The translations under genes and the position numbers were made by a program. DNA of 64,000 nucleotides from Pseudoruegeria sp039972875. GTDB taxonomy: Bacteria; Pseudomonadota; Alphaproteobacteria; Rhodobacterales; Rhodobacteraceae. This document shows, piece after piece, positions 18,064 through 26,499 of this stretch (position 1 is the stretch's first letter; each line of letters begins with the position of its first letter). Location: contig JBDWMA010000010.1 of assembly GCA_039972875.1 (NCBI GenBank), positions 186,001 to 250,000 of the forward strand, written 5' to 3'. A model generated the notes under the pieces. It made no database searches and was not told the DNA's origin. It was given only the letters and a program-made list of their open reading frames with translations.

Positions 18064-18786
18064 TTAAAGACAATCCGCTATATTCTGCATCTCTTGTTGG
18101 TTCTTAACATTTGTTTTTCTATAGATATTGTGACGGTGTGTTTCCACAGTCCTTACACTGATCTCCAATTCACCTGCCACCTGTTTGGTCGTTTTGCCAT
18201 CTGTGCAGGCCTTCATGATTTCCAGCTCACGTGGGGATAGGCCGAAGACGTTTCCTACACGCGATAAGTTGCGCCGCGATTTTACAAACTGAGACATGAT
18301 ATCGCTGGGCATATACGAAAACCCGCTGAGCACAGCATTTACCGCGTTCACAAAATCAGATGATGACACTTGCTTGGGCATCAAAGCAGACGCCCCGCGG
18401 GACAATGCAAAAAACGCATTAGAGATCGTGGGTTCTGAGGTGACAACGATAATTCTGACGTCCGGACTCATTTTTGTAATTTTTGTTAAGACTTCGGTAC
18501 CAGCAGGTCGAAGTAGTCCTAGATCCATGATTAAAAGATCAGGCTTATGTTGGCGAAATGCCTTAATTGTGCCATAGCCGTCTCCTGCTTCTGCGACGAC
18601 GGAAACGTCACATCCACGTTCAATTCGGTAGGTAATACTTTCACGGACCATTTCATGGCCATCGGCTACTATTACCTGGGGTTTATTGGCTTTTTCATCG
18701 TTAGATTGCGCGCCATTATCTTCATAAAGTTGTCTGACCAAAGTTTTAGGACCTCCCAATCCATATAGCTCGTCATTTTCGCTCAC
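18064..18786 (-). CDS. NarL/FixJ-type response regulator (REC + LuxR HTH), probable T3SS regulator
   Basis: 240 residues. After a charged 35-residue leader, a receiver domain has the acceptor aspartate in LLIMDLGLL (about residue 93), the switch threonine in IIVVTSEP and the lysine in ALMPKQ. The usual acidic pair at the start is reduced to one aspartate (VADGHEMV). A LuxR-type helix-turn-helix occupies the C-terminus (LSPRELEIMKACTDGKTTKQVAGELEISVRTVETHRHNIYRKT, given here as the span about 182-224). No histidine kinase is in the window. It is transcribed in the same direction as sctO-N-L-V and is the only regulator within the T3SS region, so control of that locus is likely. Confidence 0.85.
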   Translation of the reverse strand: MSENDELYGLGGPKTLVRQLYEDNGAQSNDEKANKPQVIVADGHEMVRESITYRIERGCDVSVVAEAGDGYGTIKAFRQHKPDLLIMDLGLLRPAGTEVLTKITKMSPDVRIIVVTSEPTISNAFFALSRGASALMPKQVSSSDFVNAVNAVLSGFSYMPSDIMSQFVKSRRNLSRVGNVFGLSPRELEIMKACTDGKTTKQVAGELEISVRTVETHRHNIYRKTNVKNQQEMQNIADCL

Positions 18787-19109
18787 TTAGAAAATTCGCT
18801 TATACTCAAAATTAGCAAACTTTTACTGAGCAGTAAGTGTCGTTAAATACGTATCCGGGCACGTAGCCTCGAGCACGCGCGGCGTTGTTTTTTTTCTATT
18901 TGTCTATTACCCCATTTTTGCGCCCCAACTTGTAGTATAAGTTGAGTGTCTTCGGCTCGCGTTAGAGGTAACTTAACAAACCTGTAGGTGAAAGATTGCA
19001 AAAAAATCAGAAATAAGAATCCTGAAGGCAATTTCGACATGTATTCGTCATAATTTTGAGCGATTTCTTGCCATTACAGAACCTCTCGGCAAGAATGCTT
19101 AAAAATTAG
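18787..19109. other. Intergenic region between sctO and the response regulator gene
   Basis: AT-rich non-coding stretch; I see no convincing gene. A 65-codon minus-strand frame at 18843-19040 lacks a ribosome site and family features. The TACGTA element near 18848 also occurs upstream of both sctJ copies and could be a regulatory site, but this is weak. Confidence 0.4.
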
Positions 19110-19610
19110 TCATTTTAGGGTCTCGGCATTCGTCAAAGTGAGACTGGTATTAATTTCCTCAATGAACGATTCTTCCTTTCGATTTTCAAGTTTCCGAAAA
19201 CCGGCCTCTACGGTGTCTGATAAGTGCTGTACTTTTTTCACGCTAAGGTGGGCGTTTTTCACCTTTTCTCTGATTGTAATAACTTCTTGACGTTTCCGTA
19301 TGAGGTCGTTTTCCAGCTGTTCCGCCAATCCTTCTTCCAAAAGCAGATTTTCCCGGGCAGCATTGATGGTCATGGCAAAGGTCGTGAATCGAGCGCCGTG
19401 ATCTATGACGTTGCTTTGACCCAATAAACGATCTTCGAGCCCCATATGAAGCTCTTCCGTCAGTTTCTTAACGAGGGTATCTTTGATGGCCTTTTCCTTG
19501 TGGACGTTTTTCAATGCATCCATCTCTGATTGGAGGCTGGCCCTCGCAATTTTTTCTTTGTGTTCGCGCAGACGTAGCAGCGCGGCGATTTGGCTACGTT
19601 TCCGGTTCAT
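19110..19610 (-). CDS. sctO: T3SS stalk protein SctO (YscO/FliJ-like)
   Basis: 166 residues, almost entirely charged amphipathic helix (MNRKRSQIAALLRLREHKEKIARASLQ..., then long heptad-like stretches through residue 155). Size, coiled-coil character and position immediately after sctN match the YscO/SctO stalk, which contacts the ATPase and SctV in the cytoplasm. The ATG overlaps the sctN stop region, indicating translational coupling. Sequence conservation in this family is low, so the call rests on position and composition. Confidence 0.78.
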   Translation of the reverse strand: MNRKRSQIAALLRLREHKEKIARASLQSEMDALKNVHKEKAIKDTLVKKLTEELHMGLEDRLLGQSNVIDHGARFTTFAMTINAARENLLLEEGLAEQLENDLIRKRQEVITIREKVKNAHLSVKKVQHLSDTVEAGFRKLENRKEESFIEEINTSLTLTNAETLK

Positions 19611-20974
19611 TATTCAAGGATCGCATTCATGTGGTCCAACGTTTCCTCCAGAGAGGAAATCTCTTTTGGTGTCTGCCGCAACAACAATTGGAATTCATCA
19701 TAGCACGAAACGGCTTGATCAAGTTCTGCGTCGGTGCCGGGTTGGTATTCGCCGATTTGTATGAGCAATTCGACTTCCGCGTAGCGACTGAGCAACCGAC
19801 GCATGCGTTGTGCCATTTCAATGTGTTTTTCAGAGGCGATATCAGCCATAAGGCGGCTTATGCTGCTCAGGACATCGATCGCCGGATATTGGTTACGCTC
19901 GGCCAATTCCCGTGAAAGGATAATATGCCCGTCGGTCAGGCTTCGCACTTCTTCTGCAATCGGATCTTCTTGGATTTCACCCTCTGTGAGAACTGTATAT
20001 AGCGCGGTGATTGCACCTTTTTCAGTCTTACCCGCCCGTTCGATGATCGCAGGAAGGGCGGCATAAACAGATGCTGGATACCCACGCCGAGATGGAGGCT
20101 CTCCAGCGGAGAGCCCGATTTCACGTAACGCACGGGCAACGCGCGTAAGGCTATCAATAAGCAAAAGGACAGATTTGCCCTCGTCTCTAAAATACTCGGC
20201 AACCCGGTTTGCGGTATGCGCCGCATATAGGCGCTCCATTGGGGGGCTTTCAGAGGTGGAAACGACGCAAACGATCTTATCGCGTTCTTCTTTTGGTAGG
20301 TGACGATCAAGAAACTCACGAACCTCGCGAGCGCGTTCCCCAACAAGACCAATCACAATCACATCCGCTTGGCCGTTCCGGGCCAGTGCAGACAGTAAAT
20401 TTGATTTCCCAACGCCTGGCGGTCCAAAGATGCCGATGCGTTGGCCTTTTCCCATCATTATTGCGCTATCTACGGCTTTAACACCGGTCACAAGTGGTTC
20501 TGAAATCAGAGGGCGATCCATTGCATAGATCTTTGTGCCGTAAACTGGAACATCTGTTGTGTTTTCCAACGGAGCAAGACCGTCAATCGGGTCACCAAGT
20601 GGGCCGATCACACGGCCCATCAGTGCAGTCCCAACGGGCACCAAGATGCTATCGCTTATGGGAACGACAAGCGTCTTTTTCTTGAGACCTTGGATATCGC
20701 CAAATGGACCAAGCAATGCATTGTCGCCCTCAAACCCCACAACTTCAGCCAGTCGCATCTTGTCTGGATCACGTATTTCGCAGATTTGACCCACTTTTGT
20801 ATTTGATAAACTTGCTCGAACGATGGCTCCTCGGATACTGTTGATCCAGCCAATTTCACCGTAAAGCTGAGCACTTCTAACCGTCTTTGTCGCGTGAGAC
20901 AGGCGTGAAATAAGCGAACTTATATGTACCCCATCGGGGTCCGGGGTCGCCTTGGGTGTTTGTATCCGGACCAT
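19610..20974 (-). CDS. sctN: T3SS ATPase SctN
   Basis: 454 residues, the normal length. F1-type ATPase with Walker A GPPGVGKSNL near residue 184, Walker B SVLLLIDSLTR near residue 263, ATPase-family blocks GRVIGPLGDPIDG and RPLISEPLVTGVKAVDS before Walker A, and GEPPSRRGYPASVYA after Walker B. It powers chaperone release and substrate unfolding at the cytoplasmic face. The gene lies between sctL and sctO with 2-bp and 1-bp spacing, a classic L-N-O block. No abnormality seen. Confidence 0.95.
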   Translation of the reverse strand: MVRIQTPKATPDPDGVHISSLISRLSHATKTVRSAQLYGEIGWINSIRGAIVRASLSNTKVGQICEIRDPDKMRLAEVVGFEGDNALLGPFGDIQGLKKKTLVVPISDSILVPVGTALMGRVIGPLGDPIDGLAPLENTTDVPVYGTKIYAMDRPLISEPLVTGVKAVDSAIMMGKGQRIGIFGPPGVGKSNLLSALARNGQADVIVIGLVGERAREVREFLDRHLPKEERDKIVCVVSTSESPPMERLYAAHTANRVAEYFRDEGKSVLLLIDSLTRVARALREIGLSAGEPPSRRGYPASVYAALPAIIERAGKTEKGAITALYTVLTEGEIQEDPIAEEVRSLTDGHIILSRELAERNQYPAIDVLSSISRLMADIASEKHIEMAQRMRRLLSRYAEVELLIQIGEYQPGTDAELDQAVSCYDEFQLLLRQTPKEISSLEETLDHMNAILE

Positions 20975-20976
20975 GG

Positions 20977-21624
20977 TTATTGCTTCAGGACAGCGGCGAG
21001 CTCGGCGCGGACGGCGCTCAGCTGTGTTTCCAAAGAGATATCCAAAGCGCCGTCAGGGGACGTTAGGATAATCGAATTTGCATCGAGTTTGCGATCAATC
21101 TCCACATCCAAAATAAGACCACGAAAGACAGTTTCTTCGAGGTCTTCCACCAGTTTTAAAGCAGGGGTATAAACATCATTCCCGGCGCGCAGAATGTACT
21201 TTAACTCACGGCGGTTTTGAGAAATCGCTTGGGTGACGATGCTTTGTAAAACGATGGGGTCCGGTATGGTTCCTAAGATTTTGCGGAGTGATGTTTCGAC
21301 GAGGTCTTCAATCCATGGGCTAAGCGCGTCAAATTTCTTATGTACTTTTGCCGCGCTGGACATCACTTCTTGCACCGCAATTGTAGTCGCCTTACGGCGC
21401 GTTTGTTCCATTTCTTTAGAAATTTTACGTTTTGCGGCGCTTTGCATTAACGCGCGTTGGCGTACGGCGTCGCGTTCGGCCTCTTTGCGCTTGGAGTCCG
21501 CATCAGTGCGTGCATCCTCTACAATATTATGGGCCAGCTCACGGTCACGCGCACGTGAAATGCGGTCGCTCAGATCAGACGCGGAAAAGAACTGACATTC
21601 GTACTTTTGTTTTTGGTCAGTCAT
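20977..21624 (-). CDS. sctL: T3SS stator protein SctL (YscL/FliH-like)
   Basis: 215 residues. The N-terminal half is charged coiled coil (DRISRARDRELAHNIVEDARTDADSKRKEAERDAVRQ). The C-terminal half resembles the FliH/YscL domain (SLRKILGTIPDPIVLQSIVTQAISQ, then ILDVEIDRKLDANSIILTSPDGALDISLETQLSAVRAEL). It links the ATPase to the SctQ sorting platform. The gene is 2 bp upstream of sctN and follows the truncated sctJ copy. In most relatives sctK lies between sctJ and sctL; here sctK sits only beside the other sctJ. Confidence 0.88.
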   Translation of the reverse strand: MTDQKQKYECQFFSASDLSDRISRARDRELAHNIVEDARTDADSKRKEAERDAVRQRALMQSAAKRKISKEMEQTRRKATTIAVQEVMSSAAKVHKKFDALSPWIEDLVETSLRKILGTIPDPIVLQSIVTQAISQNRRELKYILRAGNDVYTPALKLVEDLEETVFRGLILDVEIDRKLDANSIILTSPDGALDISLETQLSAVRAELAAVLKQ

Positions 21625-21758
21625 ATCTGATCGTACCCTCTAGAATTAAGACTCATGGCTTAAACTCTGTATTTGTATGTGTTTGCATTGCCCTTTGAAA
21701 AAGGGCGTGCGGGGATGAAGCTGGCCGTCAAATTTAAGGTGGGTTTCCATTTGGCCTG

Positions 21759-22442
21759 TCATGGTATCAACGCCAAGTTGTTTATGTGCGGTGTTGCTGC
21801 TTCGGCCGTCCCATTTAGACCATTGGATCTGGGAAGTTGGAGCTGTGCGCCGCCCACCGCAAAAAAGGACACAGCAACGTCGTTATAATTCAGTTCTGGT
21901 ATGCTATGCGCCATCATTGTTTTGACGGTGGGGATAATCCGTTGCGCATCAAACATTTCATTATAGTAAATCGCGACCGCCGCAGAGGCGCGTTTGCCTT
22001 CGCGATCAAATCGCGCGGATTCCGGTAGGACAACATGAACACGCGCCTCACGGACACCGTCAATTGCTGAAATCGTGTTGGCCATTTCTTGGTTCATCGC
22101 GTGCATAAAACGGGCGCGTTCTTCAAACGGAGTGCCTACAATGCCTGTGTTGGCAAAAACTTCCCCTAGTGAAGCGAATTTTTGACGCGGCAGACCCTCC
22201 TCCTGAAGAAGTAAAGCAGCAACCCCGATTTGTGCAGTTTCAACCAGAATCTCGTACATTCCGTCGACGTCTTTGTTGCGTGATGTTGGAACATCGGCAG
22301 CCTGTAGCACTGCAACCATCTGGTTGGCCTCCATTTCATCAAGATCGGAATACAAGACTTCTTTGCAGCCAGCGACGGACAAGGCGGATACAAAAAGCAA
22401 TAAATGCGCGACGCGCTTAAAACAAAACAACTGAATCTTCAT
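21759..22442 (-). CDS. Truncated second SctJ lipoprotein (membrane anchor missing)
   Basis: 227 residues from ATG 22442. It is strongly similar to the complete sctJ at 32867-33676 over the lipobox (VAGC, Cys26) and both ring-building domains, with long stretches of identical DNA. The copy stops at TGA within the region matching MSRQVGWNP. The bases after the stop still align for a few codons (QAKWKP) and then diverge, so the C-terminal transmembrane helix is absent. Homology also extends about 25 bp upstream of the ATG. It may be a decaying duplicate or a membrane-anchorless ring paralog tethered only by its lipid. The open frame is otherwise intact. Confidence 0.85.
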   Translation of the reverse strand: MKIQLFCFKRVAHLLLFVSALSVAGCKEVLYSDLDEMEANQMVAVLQAADVPTSRNKDVDGMYEILVETAQIGVAALLLQEEGLPRQKFASLGEVFANTGIVGTPFEERARFMHAMNQEMANTISAIDGVREARVHVVLPESARFDREGKRASAAVAIYYNEMFDAQRIIPTVKTMMAHSIPELNYNDVAVSFFAVGGAQLQLPRSNGLNGTAEAATPHINNLALIP

Positions 22443-22534
22443 GACACCCAAATTCTCTGGTTGCCTCTTTAATAAGCAGTTTTGCATGGCTGATGAAACA
22501 TCTATCAATACGTAATTCTCTAAGTAGTATTGAG

Positions 22535-24667
22535 TCATTCTCCTGCCGGTACTTTGTTACGGCTCCGTCGCGGCGTCCTTTTTGGCGCCACATTTGTTGG
22601 CAGGCGAATAAGTGATATAGGAAGTGCATTGATGTCAGACGAAATTTCATGCGGCGACATGACTGCCACATCGATTCCGTTCGCGGCAAAAAGGCTCCGC
22701 ATTCGACGCCTTAGGTCAGCGCTGGTCACAACAACTAAGGTCTGTGTCGACTTGCGTTCATTTTGAGTGAGTTTATGCAACTGCTCTAGCAAGGGTTCCA
22801 AAATGTCGGCAGGCAAAACCAGCCCATCAGCAGCACTTGCAATGCCTGTACGTTTGGCTTCCGCGACACGACCGCGAATTGCAGCTTCGAGAGCTGGATC
22901 AACCATGGCCAGGCCCAGCAATCCTGTTTCAGAACTGATCGCATGGCAAAGCTGCCGCTTCATAGAGCTACGCATACATTCGGCCAATAAAACCGGGCTG
23001 GTGACGTCGCTGGTTTGAATCCAATATAGCAAGGATTCGAAGAATAATGTTGTGGGTCTGATCGGGACCCCATCTTCGATAAGATATTGAATGACCTGGA
23101 ACAGACCTGAGCGCGGGAGTTCAGTTAGAATTCCGCTTAATGTTTCAGGGTCTGATGCTTCTGCATCCGTCATGATGGCATCGAATTCTGCCCGAGAGAA
23201 CAATATACCTATATTGGCTTCGTAGACCCGGAAGATGCGTTCTGAAATTCGGCTTTCCAAATTTTCAGATTCAACCTCCATATCAAGTAGGGCTGATTTA
23301 AAGGCGTGTGGTACCCAATATCCCAAAAATGTGGGCCAGGTAATTTTCTTAAGTTGCTCTTCTGAACAGCCCGCCCGTTCAAGTATAGACATTTCACAAT
23401 CAACCATCAGATGATTGGCTGGGATGATTTCGCTGCCGATAGGTACTTCATCGCATTCGATCACGATTGAATCTGTATGAACTTTTGGATCGGCGATAAT
23501 TTTCACGTGCGGAAAGTTGATACCGTAGGTTTCACTCAACCGTTCGAAGTTCTTGCGTGATGTGACCTTGATGGCGTCCATGTCGACGCGCTTAGATAGA
23601 TCTGTTCCGAGTAAAACGCGGATGCGGCGGGACAATTCGATGGGCTCTTCGCCCGGAAAGACTTCTTCTTTAGTCCGTGTCACGTCGCCCGGTGCGGCGG
23701 CAATTTCTTCCTGTTCCTTCATATCAAGGACCAAGATTCGTTTTTTGACACTGTAAGACAGAACCGCAAGAGTTGCGGAGCACGCAAAGAAAGTGAACAT
23801 TGGAAAGCCGGGGATGAAACCAATCATCCCCACAATGATCGCTGCAATGCTTGTGACGCGGAAATCTGCAAGAAGTTCACCTGCGATATCCGTTCCGAGA
23901 TCGACATTGTCTGGGCTGGCGACACGGGTCACGATGACCCCTGCACACATTGACATCAATAGTGCGGGGATTTGTGCCACCAGTCCGTCGCCAATCGTCA
24001 GGAGGGAATAGATGGAGACAGCCCCCCCAAAAGTCATTCCGTGACTAACGACACCAACTGCGATGCCGCCGATAAGATTGATCGCAATGATAATCAATCC
24101 GGCAATCGCATCCCCCTTGACGAACTTCATAGCGCCGTCCATCGCACCAAAGAATTGACTGTCTTTGTCAAGACGCCGGCGCATTTTCTCGCCTTCTTCG
24201 GCGTTCACAATTCCTGCACGAACGTCTGCGTCGATACTCATCTGTTTGCCGGGAAGGGCGTCCAATGCAAATCGTGCGCCGACTTCTGCAACGCGTTCGG
24301 CCCCTTTGGTTACGACCAAAAACTGCACAACGGTAACAATCAGAAAAATTACGAGGCCAATCGCGACGTTGCCACCAACGACAAAGTCACCAAATACACC
24401 AATGATTTGCCCACCATCTGCCTCTGATAGGATCATGCGGGTTGTCCCAATAGAAAGGGCCAACCGGAATGCAGTGCTAATCAAAATAACGGAGGGAAAT
24501 GTCGAAAAATCTGAAGAATGTTTAAGATATACAGCCATCATCAACAAGACGACCGCGAGCGATAAATTCAATGACAGAAGAATATCGATGATCCGTTGAC
24601 TGATTGGAACAATCATCAACGCTAAAATTGCCACGAGCAACGAGACGAGTATTAGATCTTTTCTCAT
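22535..24667 (-). CDS. sctV: T3SS export gate protein SctV
   Basis: 710 residues, normal for SctV/FlhA. About eight transmembrane segments fill the first 330 residues, including the conserved cytoplasmic FHIPEP-type loop (KGAERVAEVGARFALDALPGKQMSIDAD, residues about 121-148). A soluble C-terminal domain of about 350 residues follows and would form the nonameric export ring, with ERLSETYGINFPHVKI at its start. It binds chaperone-substrate complexes and helps couple export to proton flow. The gene is transcribed after the 55-residue module gene and before truncated sctJ. No gatekeeper gene (sctW) adjoins it, which is unusual. Confidence 0.95.
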   Translation of the reverse strand: MRKDLILVSLLVAILALMIVPISQRIIDILLSLNLSLAVVLLMMAVYLKHSSDFSTFPSVILISTAFRLALSIGTTRMILSEADGGQIIGVFGDFVVGGNVAIGLVIFLIVTVVQFLVVTKGAERVAEVGARFALDALPGKQMSIDADVRAGIVNAEEGEKMRRRLDKDSQFFGAMDGAMKFVKGDAIAGLIIIAINLIGGIAVGVVSHGMTFGGAVSIYSLLTIGDGLVAQIPALLMSMCAGVIVTRVASPDNVDLGTDIAGELLADFRVTSIAAIIVGMIGFIPGFPMFTFFACSATLAVLSYSVKKRILVLDMKEQEEIAAAPGDVTRTKEEVFPGEEPIELSRRIRVLLGTDLSKRVDMDAIKVTSRKNFERLSETYGINFPHVKIIADPKVHTDSIVIECDEVPIGSEIIPANHLMVDCEMSILERAGCSEEQLKKITWPTFLGYWVPHAFKSALLDMEVESENLESRISERIFRVYEANIGILFSRAEFDAIMTDAEASDPETLSGILTELPRSGLFQVIQYLIEDGVPIRPTTLFFESLLYWIQTSDVTSPVLLAECMRSSMKRQLCHAISSETGLLGLAMVDPALEAAIRGRVAEAKRTGIASAADGLVLPADILEPLLEQLHKLTQNERKSTQTLVVVTSADLRRRMRSLFAANGIDVAVMSPHEISSDINALPISLIRLPTNVAPKRTPRRSRNKVPAGE

Positions 24668-24733
24668 GACAATGCCTCAAACAAAGAGAAAAGGAGCAGT
24701 CCAATGACTGCTCCCTTAGGTGCTTTAAAGCGA

Positions 24734-24901
24734 TTAGCCTTTACCAGCGTTCTGGTTGTCAGTTTTGAATGGTTCAACTGCTTCTTTAAACGAAACTTGC
24801 TTTTCCATCAGACGTTCGTAGAGCGAAGTGAAGCGAGCTTCCAGAGCATCCCCATTTTCTTCTGATGCGTCAACATTTGTTGAATCAGCACTAATTGTCA
24901 T
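24734..24901 (-). CDS. Small 55-residue protein: stand-alone copy of the C-terminal substrate module
   Basis: 55 residues, ATG at 24901 with AGAAGGAAAATATC upstream (good ribosome site and spacing), stop TAA at 24734. An 11-residue leader (MTISADSTNVD) is followed by a 44-residue segment. That segment is nearly the same as the C-termini of three large acidic proteins encoded at 36570, 38745 and 40965. Shared blocks are ALEARF, LYERLMEKQ, SFKE, VEPFKT and a terminal NQNAGKG. It is probably one amphipathic helix with a short polar tail. It lies between sctV and the short secretin gene. Small size, position and the absence of any other needle candidate make it a candidate needle or filament subunit, but it does not resemble known SctF sequences. 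The gene is real; its function is unknown. Confidence 0.85.
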   Translation of the reverse strand: MTISADSTNVDASEENGDALEARFTSLYERLMEKQVSFKEAVEPFKTDNQNAGKG

Positions 24902-25045
24902 GATATTTTCCTTCTCTTGGGTTGGTGAGGGCGCCGGACAGCTCCCCTCTTTGGTTAAACTTTTGTGAAGTTGGTATTATCAGTCCTAAACATTTTAGAT
25001 CTGAAGAATTCTTATTGTTCCCCGTATGTTGGACACGATGCTTCA

Positions 25046-25654
25046 TCATTGGATGGGCACCAATTGCACATCCACGCCGCGTCGCACGACAATGGATTTC
25101 CCGGGTTGCGGGGTGATAAGGGCAGGCGTTGGGTGTGATACTTCTGGGATGGTTTCCATGACTGCCTCTGCCAGCGCTAACAAAGTGGGCGGACCCGAAA
25201 ATGCCAACGCAGAGCCTTGACCCGTGATCTGGGCCGGAAACCGATCAATTGGAAGGCCTGACCGCCGAAGCGCCGTCATTGCATATTCCGGTGTCAGATC
25301 TCCAAGGCGGACAACTCTTGTCCCGGATTCTGATTTCGCTGAAACGTGAATTACGTCGTTAAAAGTGTACCAATCTAAGCCTAAGCTGCCCGATACCTGA
25401 CGAACCACATCCAACGGAGGACCACTTAAGGAGACGTCACGCAGAGATCCGGTGACTTGAGGCGAAACTTGAAGCCGTAGCGAGGTATCACGCTCTAGGT
25501 CATCAAAAAACGAATTCACGCTTTGATTAAAGATATAATAATCAATTGGCGGTACATTGGTTAGCGTGTCCCCAGTCTGGGGGGTCTCTGAGTGTGCCAC
25601 TGAACCTAACAATAATGCTATAGCAGCAATAGATCTTGTGATTGTTTTCATCAT
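25046..25654 (-). CDS. sctC: Short T3SS secretin component with N-terminal ring domains only (SctC/RhcC1-like)
   Basis: 202 residues with a signal peptide (MMKTITRSIAAIALLLGSVAHSE). The mature part matches secretin N0 and N1 domains: DYYIFNQSVNSFFDDLERDTSLRLQVSPQVTGSLRDVSLSGPPLDVVRQVSGSLGL spans the N0 region (given as about residues 38-93), and VRLGDLTPEYAMTALRRSGL begins N1. It then ends at VDVQLVPIQ, with no N3 or outer-membrane barrel. Full secretins exceed 500 residues. Rhizobial systems split the secretin into RhcC1 (short) and RhcC2 (barrel), and this looks like the former. No barrel gene is in the window. The downstream 140 bp shows no continuation in another frame. Confidence 0.82.
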   Translation of the reverse strand: MMKTITRSIAAIALLLGSVAHSETPQTGDTLTNVPPIDYYIFNQSVNSFFDDLERDTSLRLQVSPQVTGSLRDVSLSGPPLDVVRQVSGSLGLDWYTFNDVIHVSAKSESGTRVVRLGDLTPEYAMTALRRSGLPIDRFPAQITGQGSALAFSGPPTLLALAEAVMETIPEVSHPTPALITPQPGKSIVVRRGVDVQLVPIQ

Positions 25655-25859
25655 TCCCCCTTATCGTCTGGTGCAGCATTTTATTTTTAAAGTTTCCTCA
25701 ACTTTTCCCTGAATTGCACTGAGATACCATGAGTGTGATTACCTGCGATTGCCGCGTTCCACGTAGAATTTTGCGTAGACATACGGATCACTGTGGGTGA
25801 GCTTTTCGTTCACTAATAAAAATGAATTAACCTACCGGGGTCTTTGAAACTGCGGGGGT
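25655..25859. promoter_or_regulatory. Divergent promoter region between sctC and the sctI/sctD operon
   Basis: 205 bp between divergent genes, AT-rich, so it must hold promoters for both directions. I see no clear operator repeat. Confidence 0.45.
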
Positions 25860-26042
25860 ATGTCCTCAATAAAAAAGGAACATCTTGTGGACCCGATTGA
25901 CACAGAAATACCAACGTATGAAACGACGGACACGACTGGTCTCACAGAAGAAGAGGCGTTTGAAGACTTCGCAGAGGAGGTCCTGGGTTTAACTTATTTT
26001 GCGGATATGGTGCTTGAGGCAGTTCAGGAACAGGAAGAGTAA
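25860..26042 (+). CDS. Small acidic protein of unknown function at head of sctI-sctD operon
   Basis: 60 residues from ATG 25860. A GTG at 25887 preceded by AAAAAAGGAACATCTT is an alternative start, giving 51 residues. It is strongly acidic with a predicted C-terminal helix (EEEAFEDFAEEVLGLTYFADMVLEAV). It lies just upstream of sctI, where many systems place the needle subunit or its small chaperone (SctE/SctF). It does not look like a needle protein: there is no proline-turn helical hairpin and the charge is wrong. It could be a small chaperone. I do not recognise a family. Confidence 0.6.
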   Translation: MSSIKKEHLVDPIDTEIPTYETTDTTGLTEEEAFEDFAEEVLGLTYFADMVLEAVQEQEE

Positions 26043-26069
26043 TTTAAAGACATTGAAAATGGTGGCGCA

Positions 26070-26495
26070 ATGACGGATCTCGTAGGATCAATAGATGATG
26101 TTCAGGGTGTTGGGAATTCGGTTTCCGCCATTGAAATGAACGAATTAAACCAGCAGCGCTTTGAAGAAGCTGATCAAAGAGCAGAATTCGATGATCTCGC
26201 ACAGCAGGCAATTGGTGTGGCGATTGATCGGCCCGGCGGTTCAGGAAACATCAGCGAAAAGCGGGCTGAACTGCTTGCTGGTGGGGGTGGAGTTGTTGGG
26301 GAAGCGAAATCCGAATTGGTTTCAGATGTCGCACGCGCAGGGACAGAAGGCAGTGTTGCGGAGAATCAAGAGGTAGAAAATACGCTCGAAGATCGCATGA
26401 TGAGCCTCTATTCAGATCTGACTGATTATCAGGTTGCTTGGAAGATTGCCCAAAAAATCCCGCAAGACTTGTCACAGATATTAAAAGGGAACTAG
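26070..26495 (+). CDS. sctI: T3SS inner rod protein SctI (YscI/HrpB2-like)
   Basis: 141 residues. The N-terminal and central parts are variable and polar. The last 40 residues (RMMSLYSDLTDYQVAWKIAQKIPQDLSQILKGN, given as about 109-141) match the C-terminal helix of YscI/PscI-type rod proteins in hydrophobic spacing and end position. SctI forms the adaptor between export gate and needle inside the periplasmic ring. The gene is 4 bp upstream of sctD, consistent with an export-apparatus operon. Low family conservation limits certainty. Confidence 0.72.
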   Translation: MTDLVGSIDDVQGVGNSVSAIEMNELNQQRFEEADQRAEFDDLAQQAIGVAIDRPGGSGNISEKRAELLAGGGGVVGEAKSELVSDVARAGTEGSVAENQEVENTLEDRMMSLYSDLTDYQVAWKIAQKIPQDLSQILKGN

Positions 26496-26499
26496 TTTA

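Noticed and set aside
18843..19040. 65-codon minus-strand frame upstream of the response regulator region
   Set aside because: No ribosome site, no family motif, and composition like non-coding AT-rich DNA.
24902..25045. Possible frameshifted continuation of the short secretin gene
   Set aside because: I translated the downstream stretch by eye and saw no secretin-like sequence, so the short form is not explained by a local frameshift.
25860..26042. 60-residue acidic ORF as the needle subunit SctF
   Set aside because: Position is right, but it is far too acidic and lacks the helix-turn-helix hairpin pattern of needle proteins. Kept as an unknown small gene.
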